14,923 nt of DNA from an uncultured Bacillota bacterium (GTDB taxonomy: Bacteria > Bacillota > Clostridia > Christensenellales > QAND01), in NCBI GenBank assembly GCA_905208455.1, contig CAJLPK010000037.1:1-14923 (forward strand), in the 5' to 3' direction. A program made the position numbers and the translations under genes. Below, piece after piece: positions 7,742-14,664 of this stretch (the stretch's first letter is position 1; each line of letters opens with the position of its first letter). The notes below the pieces were generated by a model. It saw nothing but the letters and a program-made list of their open reading frames with translations, was not told the DNA's origin and ran no database searches.

Positions 7742-7777
7742 GCCTTTACCACCTGGCCAAACCAAGAAAATGTTTTT

Positions 7778-7807
7778 TTGACAGCAGCCTATACAGCCCT
7801 ATACAAT
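7778..7807 (+). promoter_or_regulatory. Promoter of the thioesterase gene
   Basis: A perfect TTGACA at 7778-7783 and TACAAT at 7802-7807 are separated by 18 bp, 46 bp upstream of the ATG at 7853. Confidence 0.75.
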
Positions 7808-7852
7808 AAATGGGGACAATAGCCCATAGAAAATGATAAGGAGCAACGTGAT

Positions 7853-8236
7853 ATGGAACATAAAAAAGGTCGTTTTGAAATGATGGTCGATCAAACGAAT
7901 ACGGCACGTACAATGGGAAGCGGGAGCTTGGAGGTGCTGGCAACGCCGGCGATGGTGGCAATGATGGAGCATGCTGCCTGCCTTGCGCTGCAGGATATGC
8001 TGCCGGAGGAGCTGACGACCGTAGGGGTAGAGATGCAGGTGAGCCATATTTCAGCATCGCCTTTGGGCATGAAGGTATGGGCGGAGGCAGAGCTGGTCGA
8101 AACGGACGGGCGCCAATATTCCTTTGAGATCCAAGCGTTTGATTCGGCAGGGCTGATCGGAAAGGCTGTGCATAAGCGCGCCAGTGTTAAAAAGGAAAAA
8201 TTTATGCAAAAAACACAGGACAAGCTGCAAAAATAA
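7853..8236 (+). CDS. Hotdog-fold thioesterase, FlK-like
   Basis: The 127-residue protein matches the small hotdog thioesterases related to fluoroacetyl-CoA thioesterase FlK, which hydrolyse acyl-CoA thioesters in the cytoplasm. The pattern GSGSLEVLATPAMVAMMEHAA, followed by VGVEMQVSHISASPLGM, is typical. Residues corresponding to the FlK Thr-Glu-His set appear to be T31, E39 and H65, so catalysis is probably intact. The actual substrate is unknown; relatives in anaerobes are usually annotated only as thioesterase superfamily, and a role in acyl-CoA housekeeping is the simplest guess. The Lys-rich tail (after about 110) is not part of the fold. The ATG follows AAGGAG. It has its own promoter and no obvious partner gene. 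Confidence 0.88.
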   Translation: MEHKKGRFEMMVDQTNTARTMGSGSLEVLATPAMVAMMEHAACLALQDMLPEELTTVGVEMQVSHISASPLGMKVWAEAELVETDGRQYSFEIQAFDSAGLIGKAVHKRASVKKEKFMQKTQDKLQK

Positions 8237-8316
8237 CGGGCATATATGCATAGTTTTTAGCCAGCTGCATAAGCTTTGGTAAAGCGGATAGTGTTTGGAT
8301 AACCGGACAAGGCCGG

Positions 8317-8340
8317 TATGGCCCTGCATGCGCAGCCATA
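8317..8340 (+). other. Hairpin downstream of the thioesterase
   Basis: TATGG and CTGC, separated by a CC bulge, pair with GCAG and CCATA around an ATGC loop. There is no T-run directly after it, so it is at best a weak terminator. It ends 7 bp before the perR -35 box. Confidence 0.3.
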
Positions 8341-8347
8341 GGATTTC

Positions 8348-8376
8348 TTGACTTTTTTCCTATAAGAAGATAATAT
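8348..8376 (+). promoter_or_regulatory. Promoter of the perR-rubrerythrin operon
   Basis: TTGACT at 8348-8353 and TAATAT at 8371-8376 are separated by 17 bp. The predicted start, near 8383, falls at the left edge of the palindromic operator. Confidence 0.75.
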
Positions 8377-8382
8377 AAATAT

Positions 8383-8401
8383 AATAGGAACTATTCCTAT
8401 T
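8383..8401. promoter_or_regulatory. Palindromic operator, probably autoregulatory
   Basis: AATAGGAA and TTCCTATT form a perfect 8-3-8 inverted repeat around CTA, just after the -10 box. A further half-site, TTCCTATA, occurs at 8357-8364, inside the promoter spacer. This differs from the classic Per box (TTATAATnATTATAA) and from the Fur box. The position, covering the transcription start of a Fur-family gene, suggests autorepression. That is an inference. Confidence 0.6.
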
Positions 8402-8434
8402 TATTGAATGTCTCTTGGGAAAGTGGGTGAAGAG

Positions 8435-8833
8435 ATGAAATACAGCAAACAGAGAGAGATGGTATTACAGGCGGTGAACCGGCTTCCGGGGCACCCGAAT
8501 GCCGCGGAGGTATATGAAGAGGTGAAAAAGGAATGTGCCTCTATCAGCCTGGCGACGGTGTACCGGAATTTGAATACCATGGCAGAGCACGGCTTGATTG
8601 GCAAGGTCTGTTTGCCGGAAGGGGCTGACAGATTTGATAAAAAAGCTTCGCTGCACGACCATATGATCTGTAATTGCTGCGGGTCGGTCATTGACTTGCC
8701 GCCTGCGCCATGGCAAAGGACCTATGCGGAGATAGAGATCCAAACGGGCTTTGCGGCGGAAAGCCACAGGCTGATCGTTTATGGCCTGTGTAGCAAGTGC
8801 CTAGCGGCGCAGCAAAAGGAGAATGCAATATGA
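8435..8833 (+). CDS. perR: Fur-family peroxide regulator, PerR-type
   Basis: The protein, 132 residues from this start, is a metal-dependent repressor of the Fur family. The winged helix includes HPNAAEVYEEV and SLATVYRNLNTM. Residues aligning with the five PerR regulatory-metal ligands are all present (H20, D68, H74, H76, D87), as are the four structural-zinc cysteines (C79, C82, C119, C122). This supports PerR over Zur or Fur, although the assignment rests on motif comparison. C81 is an extra cysteine inside the first CxxC. An in-frame ATG at 8408 would add nine residues, but it has no ribosome site and lies close to the operator. I prefer 8435, which follows GGGTGAAG and begins MKYSKQRE, the usual family start. 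It is ATGA-coupled to the rubrerythrin-like gene, its likely regulatory target. Confidence 0.9.
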   Translation: MKYSKQREMVLQAVNRLPGHPNAAEVYEEVKKECASISLATVYRNLNTMAEHGLIGKVCLPEGADRFDKKASLHDHMICNCCGSVIDLPPAPWQRTYAEIEIQTGFAAESHRLIVYGLCSKCLAAQQKENAI

Positions 8834-9369
8834 GCAGCTTGGAAGGAACCAAGACAAAAGCCAATCTGGAATGTGCGTATATGGGGAAATCCGAAATGCG
8901 CTGTCGGTATGCTTATTATGCAGCGCAAGCCAAAAAAGAGGGCTATGAACAGATTGCGTCGTTGTTTCAGCGGGCGTCCGATTATGATAAGGAGCATGCC
9001 CGGGTTTGGTTTAAGCTGCTCAATGACGGCATTGGGAATACGAAAGAACATATAAAACAGGCTATGCATACAGAAAAACAGCTTTGGGCTGAACAGTATC
9101 TGCGATATGCCGAGCAGGCGAAGGAAGAGGGATTTGACCAGATCGCGGCGCTGTTTGAAGGCATGGCGGAGATTTCAAAAACACAGGAATGCCGGTTTGC
9201 CCGCGTTGAACAGGCCATGGAATCGCAAAGTGTTTTTTCTGGGCAGGAAGCGGTCCATTGGCTTTGCCGAAATTGCGGATATGTCCAAGCAGCGCCGGAG
9301 GCGCCGATGCAATGCCCGATCTGTGCGCAGCCACAAGCTTATTTTCAGCGGATGACAGAAGATAGTTGA
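8830..9369 (+). CDS. Rubrerythrin-like protein with degenerate diiron site
   Basis: Overall similarity to clostridial rubrerythrin is clear along all 179 residues: GTKTKANL, YYAAQAKKEGYEQIA, KEHARVWFKLL, AKEEGF, then a C-terminal rubredoxin-like domain with CRNCG (146-149) and CPIC (162-165). Normal rubrerythrins reduce hydrogen peroxide at a diiron centre in a four-helix bundle. Here most ligands appear replaced: Glu20 is K20 (GKS for GES), Glu53 is D53, Glu97 is L85, the last-helix Glu is S116 and its His is Q119. Only H56 and E82 remain. Peroxidase activity is therefore doubtful, while the rubredoxin iron site looks intact. The ATG at 8830 overlaps the perR stop and follows AAAGGAG; the frame is open from 8797, but that start lies inside perR without a ribosome site. 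Co-expression with perR suggests a role in oxidative stress or sensing. Confidence 0.9.
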   Translation: MSSLEGTKTKANLECAYMGKSEMRCRYAYYAAQAKKEGYEQIASLFQRASDYDKEHARVWFKLLNDGIGNTKEHIKQAMHTEKQLWAEQYLRYAEQAKEEGFDQIAALFEGMAEISKTQECRFARVEQAMESQSVFSGQEAVHWLCRNCGYVQAAPEAPMQCPICAQPQAYFQRMTEDS

Positions 9370-9377
9370 ACAAAATC

Positions 9378-9400
9378 AGCGCCTTACGCAGGCGCTTTTT
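9378..9400 (+). terminator. Terminator of the perR operon
   Basis: AGCGCC (9378-9383) pairs with GGCGCT (9391-9396) across a 7-nt loop, followed by TTTTTC. It starts 9 bp after the rubrerythrin-like gene. Confidence 0.88.
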
Positions 9401-9439
9401 CTTTTGTACAGTTAAAAATTGCCAAGGGGAAGGAAAAGC

Positions 9440-10114
9440 ATGGAACAACGGACCTATAAGCAAGAAAAAGCGGATAGAAAGCAGATTGAACGTAAGCTGC
9501 ATCAAAGGTTTATTCTATGCGGCCTATTTGCTTTGCTGGTAGTGCCTAGCGGCACGGTAGCGCTTGCCGGCAGGGATAATGCATTGTATTATTCTCTTTC
9601 GGCCATTGGAAACGCAGCGGGCAATCGGATGGCCCTGGTGCTGTGGACATTGGGGAGCAGCGGCTTTTTCATGTATGCTGTAAGGCTGCTGCTATGGATG
9701 TGCAGGCGGCAGGATAGCCTGGCAAAGCCGCTGATGGATTTGGCGGCCGGTTTGCTGGTTCTTTGCAATCTTTTGCCGTTCACGCCGGCAGAGCTGCCCA
9801 GATTGGCGCAATATCATAATTTTTTGGCGACAGCGGGGTCTTGTCTGCTTGCCCTGAGTTTATTGATTCTGGTCATTGACTTGCGGGATTTCGATAAAGG
9901 GGTAGGCAGAAAATCTGCAGGATTGCTGGCGCTGATAGGCGTATCCGGCGGTCTTCCGTTTTTCTTTTTTGGCATCAGCGGTATGCTGGAAGCCGTTTGC
10001 ATTGTATTGGTATGCCTTTTTTTGTTTTTTACCATGATGCTGGTGCTCATGAGCAATGCACATGACAGCATGCTGATAGGGGAAAAGGGCGGGGAGCAGA
10101 CGCAAAATCGATAA
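9440..10114 (+). CDS. Polytopic membrane protein, DUF998-like
   Basis: The 224-residue protein has a basic N-terminal tail (about 1-23: MEQRTYKQEKADRKQ...) and then about six hydrophobic segments. The first is ILCGLFALLVVPSGTVALA; a short loop, YYSLSAIGNAAGNR, follows; the last runs VCIVLVCLFLFFTMMLVLM. A loop with PFTPAELPRLAQYHNFLA sits mid-protein. This arrangement recalls the DUF998/Frag1-type small membrane proteins, but I cannot assign a family with confidence and no catalytic residues stand out. The frame is open from a TTG at 9419; I choose the ATG at 9440, which follows AAGGGGAAGG. It lies just after the perR operon terminator. No promoter is evident in the short gap, so it may depend on read-through. 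Confidence 0.75.
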   Translation: MEQRTYKQEKADRKQIERKLHQRFILCGLFALLVVPSGTVALAGRDNALYYSLSAIGNAAGNRMALVLWTLGSSGFFMYAVRLLLWMCRRQDSLAKPLMDLAAGLLVLCNLLPFTPAELPRLAQYHNFLATAGSCLLALSLLILVIDLRDFDKGVGRKSAGLLALIGVSGGLPFFFFGISGMLEAVCIVLVCLFLFFTMMLVLMSNAHDSMLIGEKGGEQTQNR

Positions 10115-10161
10115 AGATGAAAAAATACGCCGCCCCATGGCAAAAGCACAGTTATTTTCCC

Positions 10162-10190
10162 TTGCGCAATGCCAAAAGGGGCGATATAGT
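10162..10190 (+). promoter_or_regulatory. Possible promoter of the sulfhydrylase gene
   Basis: TTGCGC (10162-10167) and TATAGT (10185-10190) are separated by 17 bp. The -35 match is weak (3 of 6). The site lies within an inverted repeat whose arms are at 10131-10142 and 10170-10183. Confidence 0.45.
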
Positions 10191-10231
10191 AATAAAAAAA
10201 CAAAAGAACGAGAAGGCAGAGTGACGCACAA

Positions 10232-11497
10232 ATGAGAATTGAAACACAGTGTCTGCATGAGGGATACACACCGGGCAACGGGGAAACGCGCGTGTTGCCC
10301 ATCTATCAAAGCACAACCTATGTATACGACAGCACCGAGCATGTAGGCGATTTGTTCGACCTGACGGCAGAGGGGCACATGTACTCAAGGATCAGCAACC
10401 CAACTGTGGCGGCGGTAGAGTCAAAGATCGCAGCGCTGGAGGGCGGTGTGGGCGCACTTTGCACATCATCTGGGCAGGCGGCGAACCTTATTGCGATGCT
10501 GACGATTTTGAAATCTGGCGATCATATGATCAGCACAGGCACGATCTATGGAGGAACTGTAAATCTTTGGGCTGTGACCTTTCAGCGCTTTGGCATTGAC
10601 GTAACCTTCGTAGACGCCGATGCGCCGGAAGAGGAAATCGAAAAGGCGTTCCGGCCTAATACAAAGGCGGTGTTCGGGGAAACGATTGCCAATCCTGCTA
10701 TTGCTGTATTGGATATTGAGAAGCTGGCAAGGGTCGCGCACCGGCACCATGTGCCGCTGATTGTGGACAATACCTTTGCCACGCCTGTATTGTGCAAGCC
10801 CTTTACGTTTGGCGCGGATATTGTAACGCATTCTACCACGAAATATATGGATGGCCATGCGGTGCAGCTGGGCGGCGTCATTGTAGACAGCGGACGGTTT
10901 GACTGGACCTGCGGGCAGTTTCCGGAATTTACCGAGCCGGATGAATCATACCACGGCATCGTGTACAGCGAGACTTTCGGAAATGCGGCTTTTATTACAA
11001 AGGCGCGGGTGCAGATGATGCGTGATCTTGGCGCTGCGATGACGGCGCAGGGTGCTTTTTATCTGAATTTAGGGCTGGAAACGCTGCCGCTCCGCATGGC
11101 AAAGCACTGCGAAAATGCGGACGCAGTGGCAAAATATCTGGCAAAGCACGAAAAGATTGCCTCTGTCAATTATCCTACGCTGCCGGGAGATAAGTATCAT
11201 GCCCTGGCACAAAAATATCTGCCAAAGGGAAGCAGCGGCGTGATAGCCTTTGATATCAAAGGGGGCAGGGAAGCGGCTGTACGGTTTTTGGATTCGCTGC
11301 ACTTGGCTGCCATCGTGGTGCATGTGGCGGAAACCAGGACCGCGGTGCTGCATCCGGCGAGCTCTACACACCGCCAGCTGACAGATGAGCAGCTTGCCGC
11401 GGCAGGCATTACGCCAGGGCTGATCCGTTTTTCCTGCGGCATTGAAAACATAGATGATATTTTGGAGGATATAGAGCAGGCTTTGGCAAAGGTGTGA
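10232..11497 (+). CDS. O-acetylhomoserine sulfhydrylase (PLP-dependent)
   Basis: The 421-residue enzyme belongs to the Cys/Met-metabolism PLP family. The MetY-type branch combines O-acetylhomoserine with sulfide or methanethiol to give homocysteine or methionine. Family features are YQSTTYVYDS, YSRISNPT, SSGQAANL, the substrate loop TIYGGTVNLW, VDNTFATP and the PLP-lysine motif HSTTKYMDGHA. The later segment VHVAETRTAVLHPASSTHRQL is also typical. The long insert around GRFDWTCGQFPEFTEPDESYHG favours MetY over cystathionine gamma-synthase or methionine gamma-lyase, which are shorter (about 380-400). The ribosome site is weak: the nearest purine-rich run is about 16 bases upstream of the ATG. 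A strong terminator follows, so it is transcribed apart from the transporter downstream, although a shared link to sulfur amino acids is possible. Confidence 0.92.
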   Translation: MRIETQCLHEGYTPGNGETRVLPIYQSTTYVYDSTEHVGDLFDLTAEGHMYSRISNPTVAAVESKIAALEGGVGALCTSSGQAANLIAMLTILKSGDHMISTGTIYGGTVNLWAVTFQRFGIDVTFVDADAPEEEIEKAFRPNTKAVFGETIANPAIAVLDIEKLARVAHRHHVPLIVDNTFATPVLCKPFTFGADIVTHSTTKYMDGHAVQLGGVIVDSGRFDWTCGQFPEFTEPDESYHGIVYSETFGNAAFITKARVQMMRDLGAAMTAQGAFYLNLGLETLPLRMAKHCENADAVAKYLAKHEKIASVNYPTLPGDKYHALAQKYLPKGSSGVIAFDIKGGREAAVRFLDSLHLAAIVVHVAETRTAVLHPASSTHRQLTDEQLAAAGITPGLIRFSCGIENIDDILEDIEQALAKV

Positions 11498-11522
11498 AAA
11501 AAGGCGCTTTCCGCGCCTTTTT
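11498..11522 (+). terminator. Terminator of the sulfhydrylase gene
   Basis: AAAAAGGCGC pairs perfectly with GCGCCTTTTT across a TTTCC loop (10 bp). It starts directly after the stop codon and is symmetrical enough to act both ways. Confidence 0.93.
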
Positions 11523-11636
11523 CATTTGTTGAAAGATTGAATAAATATACTATATATCATATGTATATTCACGGCCATTTTTTGCATAAATGAGCAAACA
11601 AGTACGAATTTTCCGTAGATTATGCGCGTTTTGATG

Positions 11637-11652
11637 AATTTTTATAAAAATT
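11637..11652. promoter_or_regulatory. AT-rich palindrome, UP element or operator
   Basis: AATTTTTATAAAAATT is a perfect 16-bp palindrome ending 14 bp upstream of the -35 box of the transporter operon. It could act as an RNA polymerase UP element or as a regulator site. The whole gap (11523-11736) is markedly AT-rich and holds no gene. Confidence 0.4.
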
Positions 11653-11666
11653 TTCCTGACAAACCC

Positions 11667-11695
11667 TTGACATATTGTATGGAGCAATCTATAAT
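11667..11695 (+). promoter_or_regulatory. Consensus promoter of the ABC transporter operon
   Basis: A perfect TTGACA at 11667-11672 and a perfect TATAAT at 11690-11695 are separated by exactly 17 bp, the strongest promoter in the window. Confidence 0.93.
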
Positions 11696-11736
11696 ACAGC
11701 CATCTGATATGTCATACGACTGGGGAGGAAAAGAGC

Positions 11737-12521
11737 ATGAAACACGGCAAGAAAGTAATGGCTTTGCTGGTATGCGTTGCAATGACTGCTGTATTGGCAG
11801 TGGGCTGCGGCGGAGACAGCAAATCCGCGTTGGATGAAATCAAGGAAAAGGGCCAGCTGGTCTGGGGCACGAACGCGCAGTTCCCGCCGTTTGAAAGCAA
11901 AGACGGCAGCGGCAATGTGTAGGCGTGGATGCAGATATTGCAAAGGCGATTGCAGATGAGCTGGGCGTGGAGCTTGTGGTAGAGGATATGGAATTTGATT
12001 CTCTGCCGGCTGCGCTCAAGAGCGGCAAGATCGATATCATCGGCGCCGGCTATACCGAAAACGATGAGCGTTTGCAGGAGATGGATTTTTCCAATAAGTA
12101 TTTCACCGCAGAGCAGATCGTGGTCGTAAAGGCCGGCAACACGGCCATTACCGATAAGGACAGCCTGAAGGGCAAGAAGATCGGTGTACAGACCGGTACT
12201 ACGGGCGACCTGGAATGCGCCAGCAAGATCGAAGGCGCGGAGGTAAACCGCTATGATTCCATGCAGTTGGCCTGTGAGGATGTGAAAAACGGCAAGCTGG
12301 ACTGTGTCATCGGAGATAATCTGACCATTGGCTTTATTTTGGATAAAATGAATGGCGAGCTGGTCAAGGTGGACGGTGTCAGCTATGACAGCGAACAGTA
12401 TGGTTTTGCAGTAGTAAAGGGTGAAACGGAGCTGCTGGAAGAGGTCAACAAGGTCATTGATAAGCTGGTGCAAGACGGCGAGATCGACAAAATGGTAGAT
12501 AAGTACAACGTAGGGGAATAA
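11737..12521 (+). pseudogene. Amino-acid-binding lipoprotein, frameshifted
   Basis: This encodes a periplasmic-binding-protein-like lipoprotein (SBP family 3) that would feed polar amino acids to the adjacent permease. The first frame (ATG 11737, after GGGGAGG) gives a lipoprotein signal ending VGC, then GQLVWGTNAQFPPFES and GSGNV, and stops at TAG 11920-11922. The next frame continues exactly where the family does: VGVDADIAKAIADELG, then VEDMEFDSLPAALKSGKIDI, KKIGVQTGTTGDL and ending MVDKYNVGE. Restoring one G at about 11918 (GTG TAG to GTG GTA G) would give a normal protein of about 260 residues. A GTG at 11925, two bases past the stop, could allow restart, but that 198-residue piece lacks signal and anchor. 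Either a recent mutation or a sequence error explains it; the rest shows no further decay. Confidence 0.9.
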
Positions 12522-12543
12522 GTACTATCAGCTTTGTTGAATG

Positions 12544-12569
12544 GCCACTGCCGCAAGGCAGTGGCTTTT
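12544..12569 (+). terminator. Hairpin between binding protein and permease genes
   Basis: GCCACTGCC pairs perfectly with GGCAGTGGC over a GCAA tetraloop and is followed by TTTT. In this position it probably acts as a partial terminator or mRNA stabiliser, so that more binding protein than permease is made. That is an inference. Confidence 0.8.
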
Positions 12570-12599
12570 GCATGAAGAAAAAACCAAGGAGGCGTACAT

Positions 12600-13280
12600 T
12601 TGGGACTCATCGATGGATTGAGCGGGGTTATTTATAGTAACCTCATTCGGGAAAGCCGATATACGCTGTTTTTTGACGGCCTGGTAACGACGCTGGAAAT
12701 CACGGTATTTGCGTTGCTGCTGGGGATCGTCATTGGGCTGGTCGTAGCGCTGGTGCGCGTGATGCATATCAAGGTGCTGGACAAGATCGCCAAGGCCTAT
12801 GTGGACATCATCCGCGGCACACCGGCCGTGGTGCAGCTTGTCATTATCTACTATGCGATTCTGGGCGGCGTGAATCTCCCCAAGGTGTTGGTGGCATCCG
12901 TAGCATTTGCCATCAATTCCGGCGCTTATGTATCGGAGCTGATCCGCGGCGGTATTTTGGCAATAGACAAAGGGCAGATGGAAGCGGCGCGCAGCCTGGG
13001 GATGAGCTGGGGGCAATCCATGCGCCATATCATTGTGCCGCAGGCGACAAAGCACATTTTGCCTGCGCTGGTCAACGAGTGTATCCAGGTGCTCAAGGAA
13101 ACGGCCATTGCGGGCTATATCGCCTTAGACGACCTGACAAGGATGGGCAATATCATACGAAGCCGTACCTTTGATGCATACACGCCGTTTATCGTTGTAG
13201 CGATCATCTATTTCTACACAACGACGATTCTGTCTCTGTTCGCAGAACGGCTGGAAAAGAGGATGAGGGCCAGTGATTAA
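12600..13280 (+). CDS. Polar amino-acid ABC transporter permease
   Basis: This 226-residue membrane subunit belongs to the HisM/GlnP-type permease family, forming the translocation path as a dimer in the cytoplasmic membrane. The FFDGLVTTLEITVFALLLG opening, YVDIIRGTPAVVQLVIIYY and the cytoplasmic EAA loop GQMEAARSLG...HIIVPQA (about 125-149), which contacts the ATPase, are all present. About five hydrophobic segments are visible, as usual. I accept the TTG at 12600 as start because AAGGAGG (12586-12592) lies seven bases before it and no ATG fits. The stop overlaps the ATPase start by eight bases. It shares the operon with the frameshifted binding protein, so unless that gene is read through or replaced, this permease lacks its own receptor. 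Confidence 0.95.
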   Translation: MGLIDGLSGVIYSNLIRESRYTLFFDGLVTTLEITVFALLLGIVIGLVVALVRVMHIKVLDKIAKAYVDIIRGTPAVVQLVIIYYAILGGVNLPKVLVASVAFAINSGAYVSELIRGGILAIDKGQMEAARSLGMSWGQSMRHIIVPQATKHILPALVNECIQVLKETAIAGYIALDDLTRMGNIIRSRTFDAYTPFIVVAIIYFYTTTILSLFAERLEKRMRASD

Positions 13281-13995
13281 GGTAGAAAATCTGCATAAGT
13301 ATTTTGGCGAATTGGAAGTGCTGAAGGGCGTGAACGCGGAGATAGAGAAATCCGAAGTCGTTTGTGTCATTGGCCCTTCTGGCAGCGGAAAGAGCACCTT
13401 TCTGCGGTGCTTGAATCTTCTGGAGGTGCCGACGGCCGGCAAGATCTACATTGACGGCGTGGAGCTGATGGAGCACCAAAAGGAAATTGATAAGTATAGA
13501 CAAAAGGTAGGGATGGTATTCCAGCAGTTCAACCTGTTTCCGCATATGTCGGTGCTGAAAAATATCACACTGGCGCCTGTGAAGGTGCTGGGGATGGAAC
13601 AGGATGCAGCGGACAAGCTCGCGGAATCCCTGCTGGACCGGGTCGGCCTTTTGGATAAGAAAAACGAATTTCCAAACCGGCTGTCCGGCGGACAAAAGCA
13701 GCGTGTTGCGATTGCGCGCGCCTTGGCAATGAATCCGGAGATCATGCTCTTTGACGAGCCAACCAGCGCGCTGGATCCTGAGATGGTAGGCGAGGTGCTG
13801 GAGGTTGTCCGCCAGTTGGCCGCAGAGGGGATGACTATGGTCATCGTGACCCATGAGATGGGATTTGCCCGTGAGGTTGCCAATCGCGTCTTATTCATGG
13901 ATGGGGGCATCATCGAAGAAGAGGGCACGCCGGCCGAAGTGTTCGGAAATCCAAAGAGCCCGCGCACCCAATCGTTTTTGAATAAAGTGCTGTAA
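13273..13995 (+). CDS. Polar amino-acid ABC transporter ATPase
   Basis: The 240-residue ATP-binding subunit (GlnQ/ArtP type) hydrolyses ATP to drive import through the adjacent permease at the inner face of the membrane. Walker A is GPSGSGKST (from residue 34), the signature LSGGQKQR starts at 137, Walker B is IMLFDEPTSALD (157-168) and the H-loop histidine is H194 in THEMGF. All are intact. The start is GTG, overlapping the permease stop, with GAGG upstream. The DxDG-rich stretch YIDGVELMEHQKEIDKYRQKVG is typical of this polar amino-acid group. Substrate cannot be told from the ATPase; glutamine, arginine or cystine are all possible. Confidence 0.97.
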   Translation: MIKVENLHKYFGELEVLKGVNAEIEKSEVVCVIGPSGSGKSTFLRCLNLLEVPTAGKIYIDGVELMEHQKEIDKYRQKVGMVFQQFNLFPHMSVLKNITLAPVKVLGMEQDAADKLAESLLDRVGLLDKKNEFPNRLSGGQKQRVAIARALAMNPEIMLFDEPTSALDPEMVGEVLEVVRQLAAEGMTMVIVTHEMGFAREVANRVLFMDGGIIEEEGTPAEVFGNPKSPRTQSFLNKVL

Positions 13996-14013
13996 AGCGG
14001 AAAGGAACAGAAT

Positions 14014-14580
14014 ATGTCTGATGCACGCAATGTATATATCATTATTTTCGTGATGCTGCTGCTTCCCATTGTATTTTATATGCTCCGCCGCCGTTTTCGC
14101 ACGAAAGACACCAAGAAAAGGGCGCGTTGTTTGATCTATATGGCGGGAATGATCGTGCTGGCAGGAGGTATATGCTTTGGCTTATATGCCTACACGATAA
14201 AAACACAGCCGCTTTTGGTTGCCGAGCAAGCGGCAAAGGCCTTGTACCAGGCAGATGTACAGGGCCAGGATGCAAAAGCGCTGCTGATTGAAAAAAACTT
14301 GATGGATCAGAACGGAACCATTGCCGAGCAAGGCCAGGGGGATTGGGCCATGTTTGCCGGGGCTGTCATCAACATGCCGGATAAGACCATTGAGCTGGAG
14401 GGGGAAAAGTATTATCCTGTTGCGCTGGATCTCCAGGACTCCAGGGTTTTGGCCGCCATGAAGCTTCGAGAAGAAAAGGGCCATACGACTGTGGAAAGCA
14501 TACAGATACTATGGCCGGACCAAATTGGCGATAAGCTGGAAAGTATAACGTTCTTTGAATCAGGAACACTTCCCGATTAA
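14014..14580 (+). CDS. Two-TM protein of unknown function
   Basis: The 188-residue protein begins with a hydrophobic segment (about 8-25, VYIIIFVMLLLPIVFYML), a strongly basic stretch (RRRFRTKDTKKRAR), a second hydrophobic segment (about 39-62) and then a soluble domain of about 125 residues. The basic loop predicts that both ends face outward. The soluble part contains ALYQADVQGQDAKALLIEK, DWAMFAGAVINM, EGEKYYPVALDLQ and a final beta-like ESITFFESGTLPD. I recognise no family. It starts 18 bp after the ATPase stop, after AAAGGAAC, and precedes a terminator, so it is probably the last gene of the transporter operon. A role in that transport is a guess from position only. Confidence 0.75.
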   Translation: MSDARNVYIIIFVMLLLPIVFYMLRRRFRTKDTKKRARCLIYMAGMIVLAGGICFGLYAYTIKTQPLLVAEQAAKALYQADVQGQDAKALLIEKNLMDQNGTIAEQGQGDWAMFAGAVINMPDKTIELEGEKYYPVALDLQDSRVLAAMKLREEKGHTTVESIQILWPDQIGDKLESITFFESGTLPD

Positions 14581-14583
14581 ATG

Positions 14584-14609
14584 AAAGGGCCTGCTAAGCG
14601 GGCCTTTTT
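14584..14609 (+). terminator. Terminator of the ABC transporter operon
   Basis: AAAGG and CCTGC, separated by one bulged G, pair with GCGGG and CCTTT around a TAA loop. Five T residues at the end make it a standard intrinsic terminator, 4 bp after the stop. Confidence 0.88.
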
Positions 14610-14664
14610 ATGTTTCACCCCTTGGGTGTGCGCAGCATAGCGTGCAGTAAAGGGGGTGATATGG

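Noticed and set aside
11547..11566. ATAT/CATATG-rich stretch as an operator palindrome
   Set aside because: Only the central CATATG is symmetrical; the flanks do not pair, so it is just AT-rich DNA.
11910..11930. Programmed ribosomal frameshift in the binding-protein gene
   Set aside because: There is no slippery heptamer or stimulatory structure at the break, and the family is not known for recoding; a one-base deletion is simpler.
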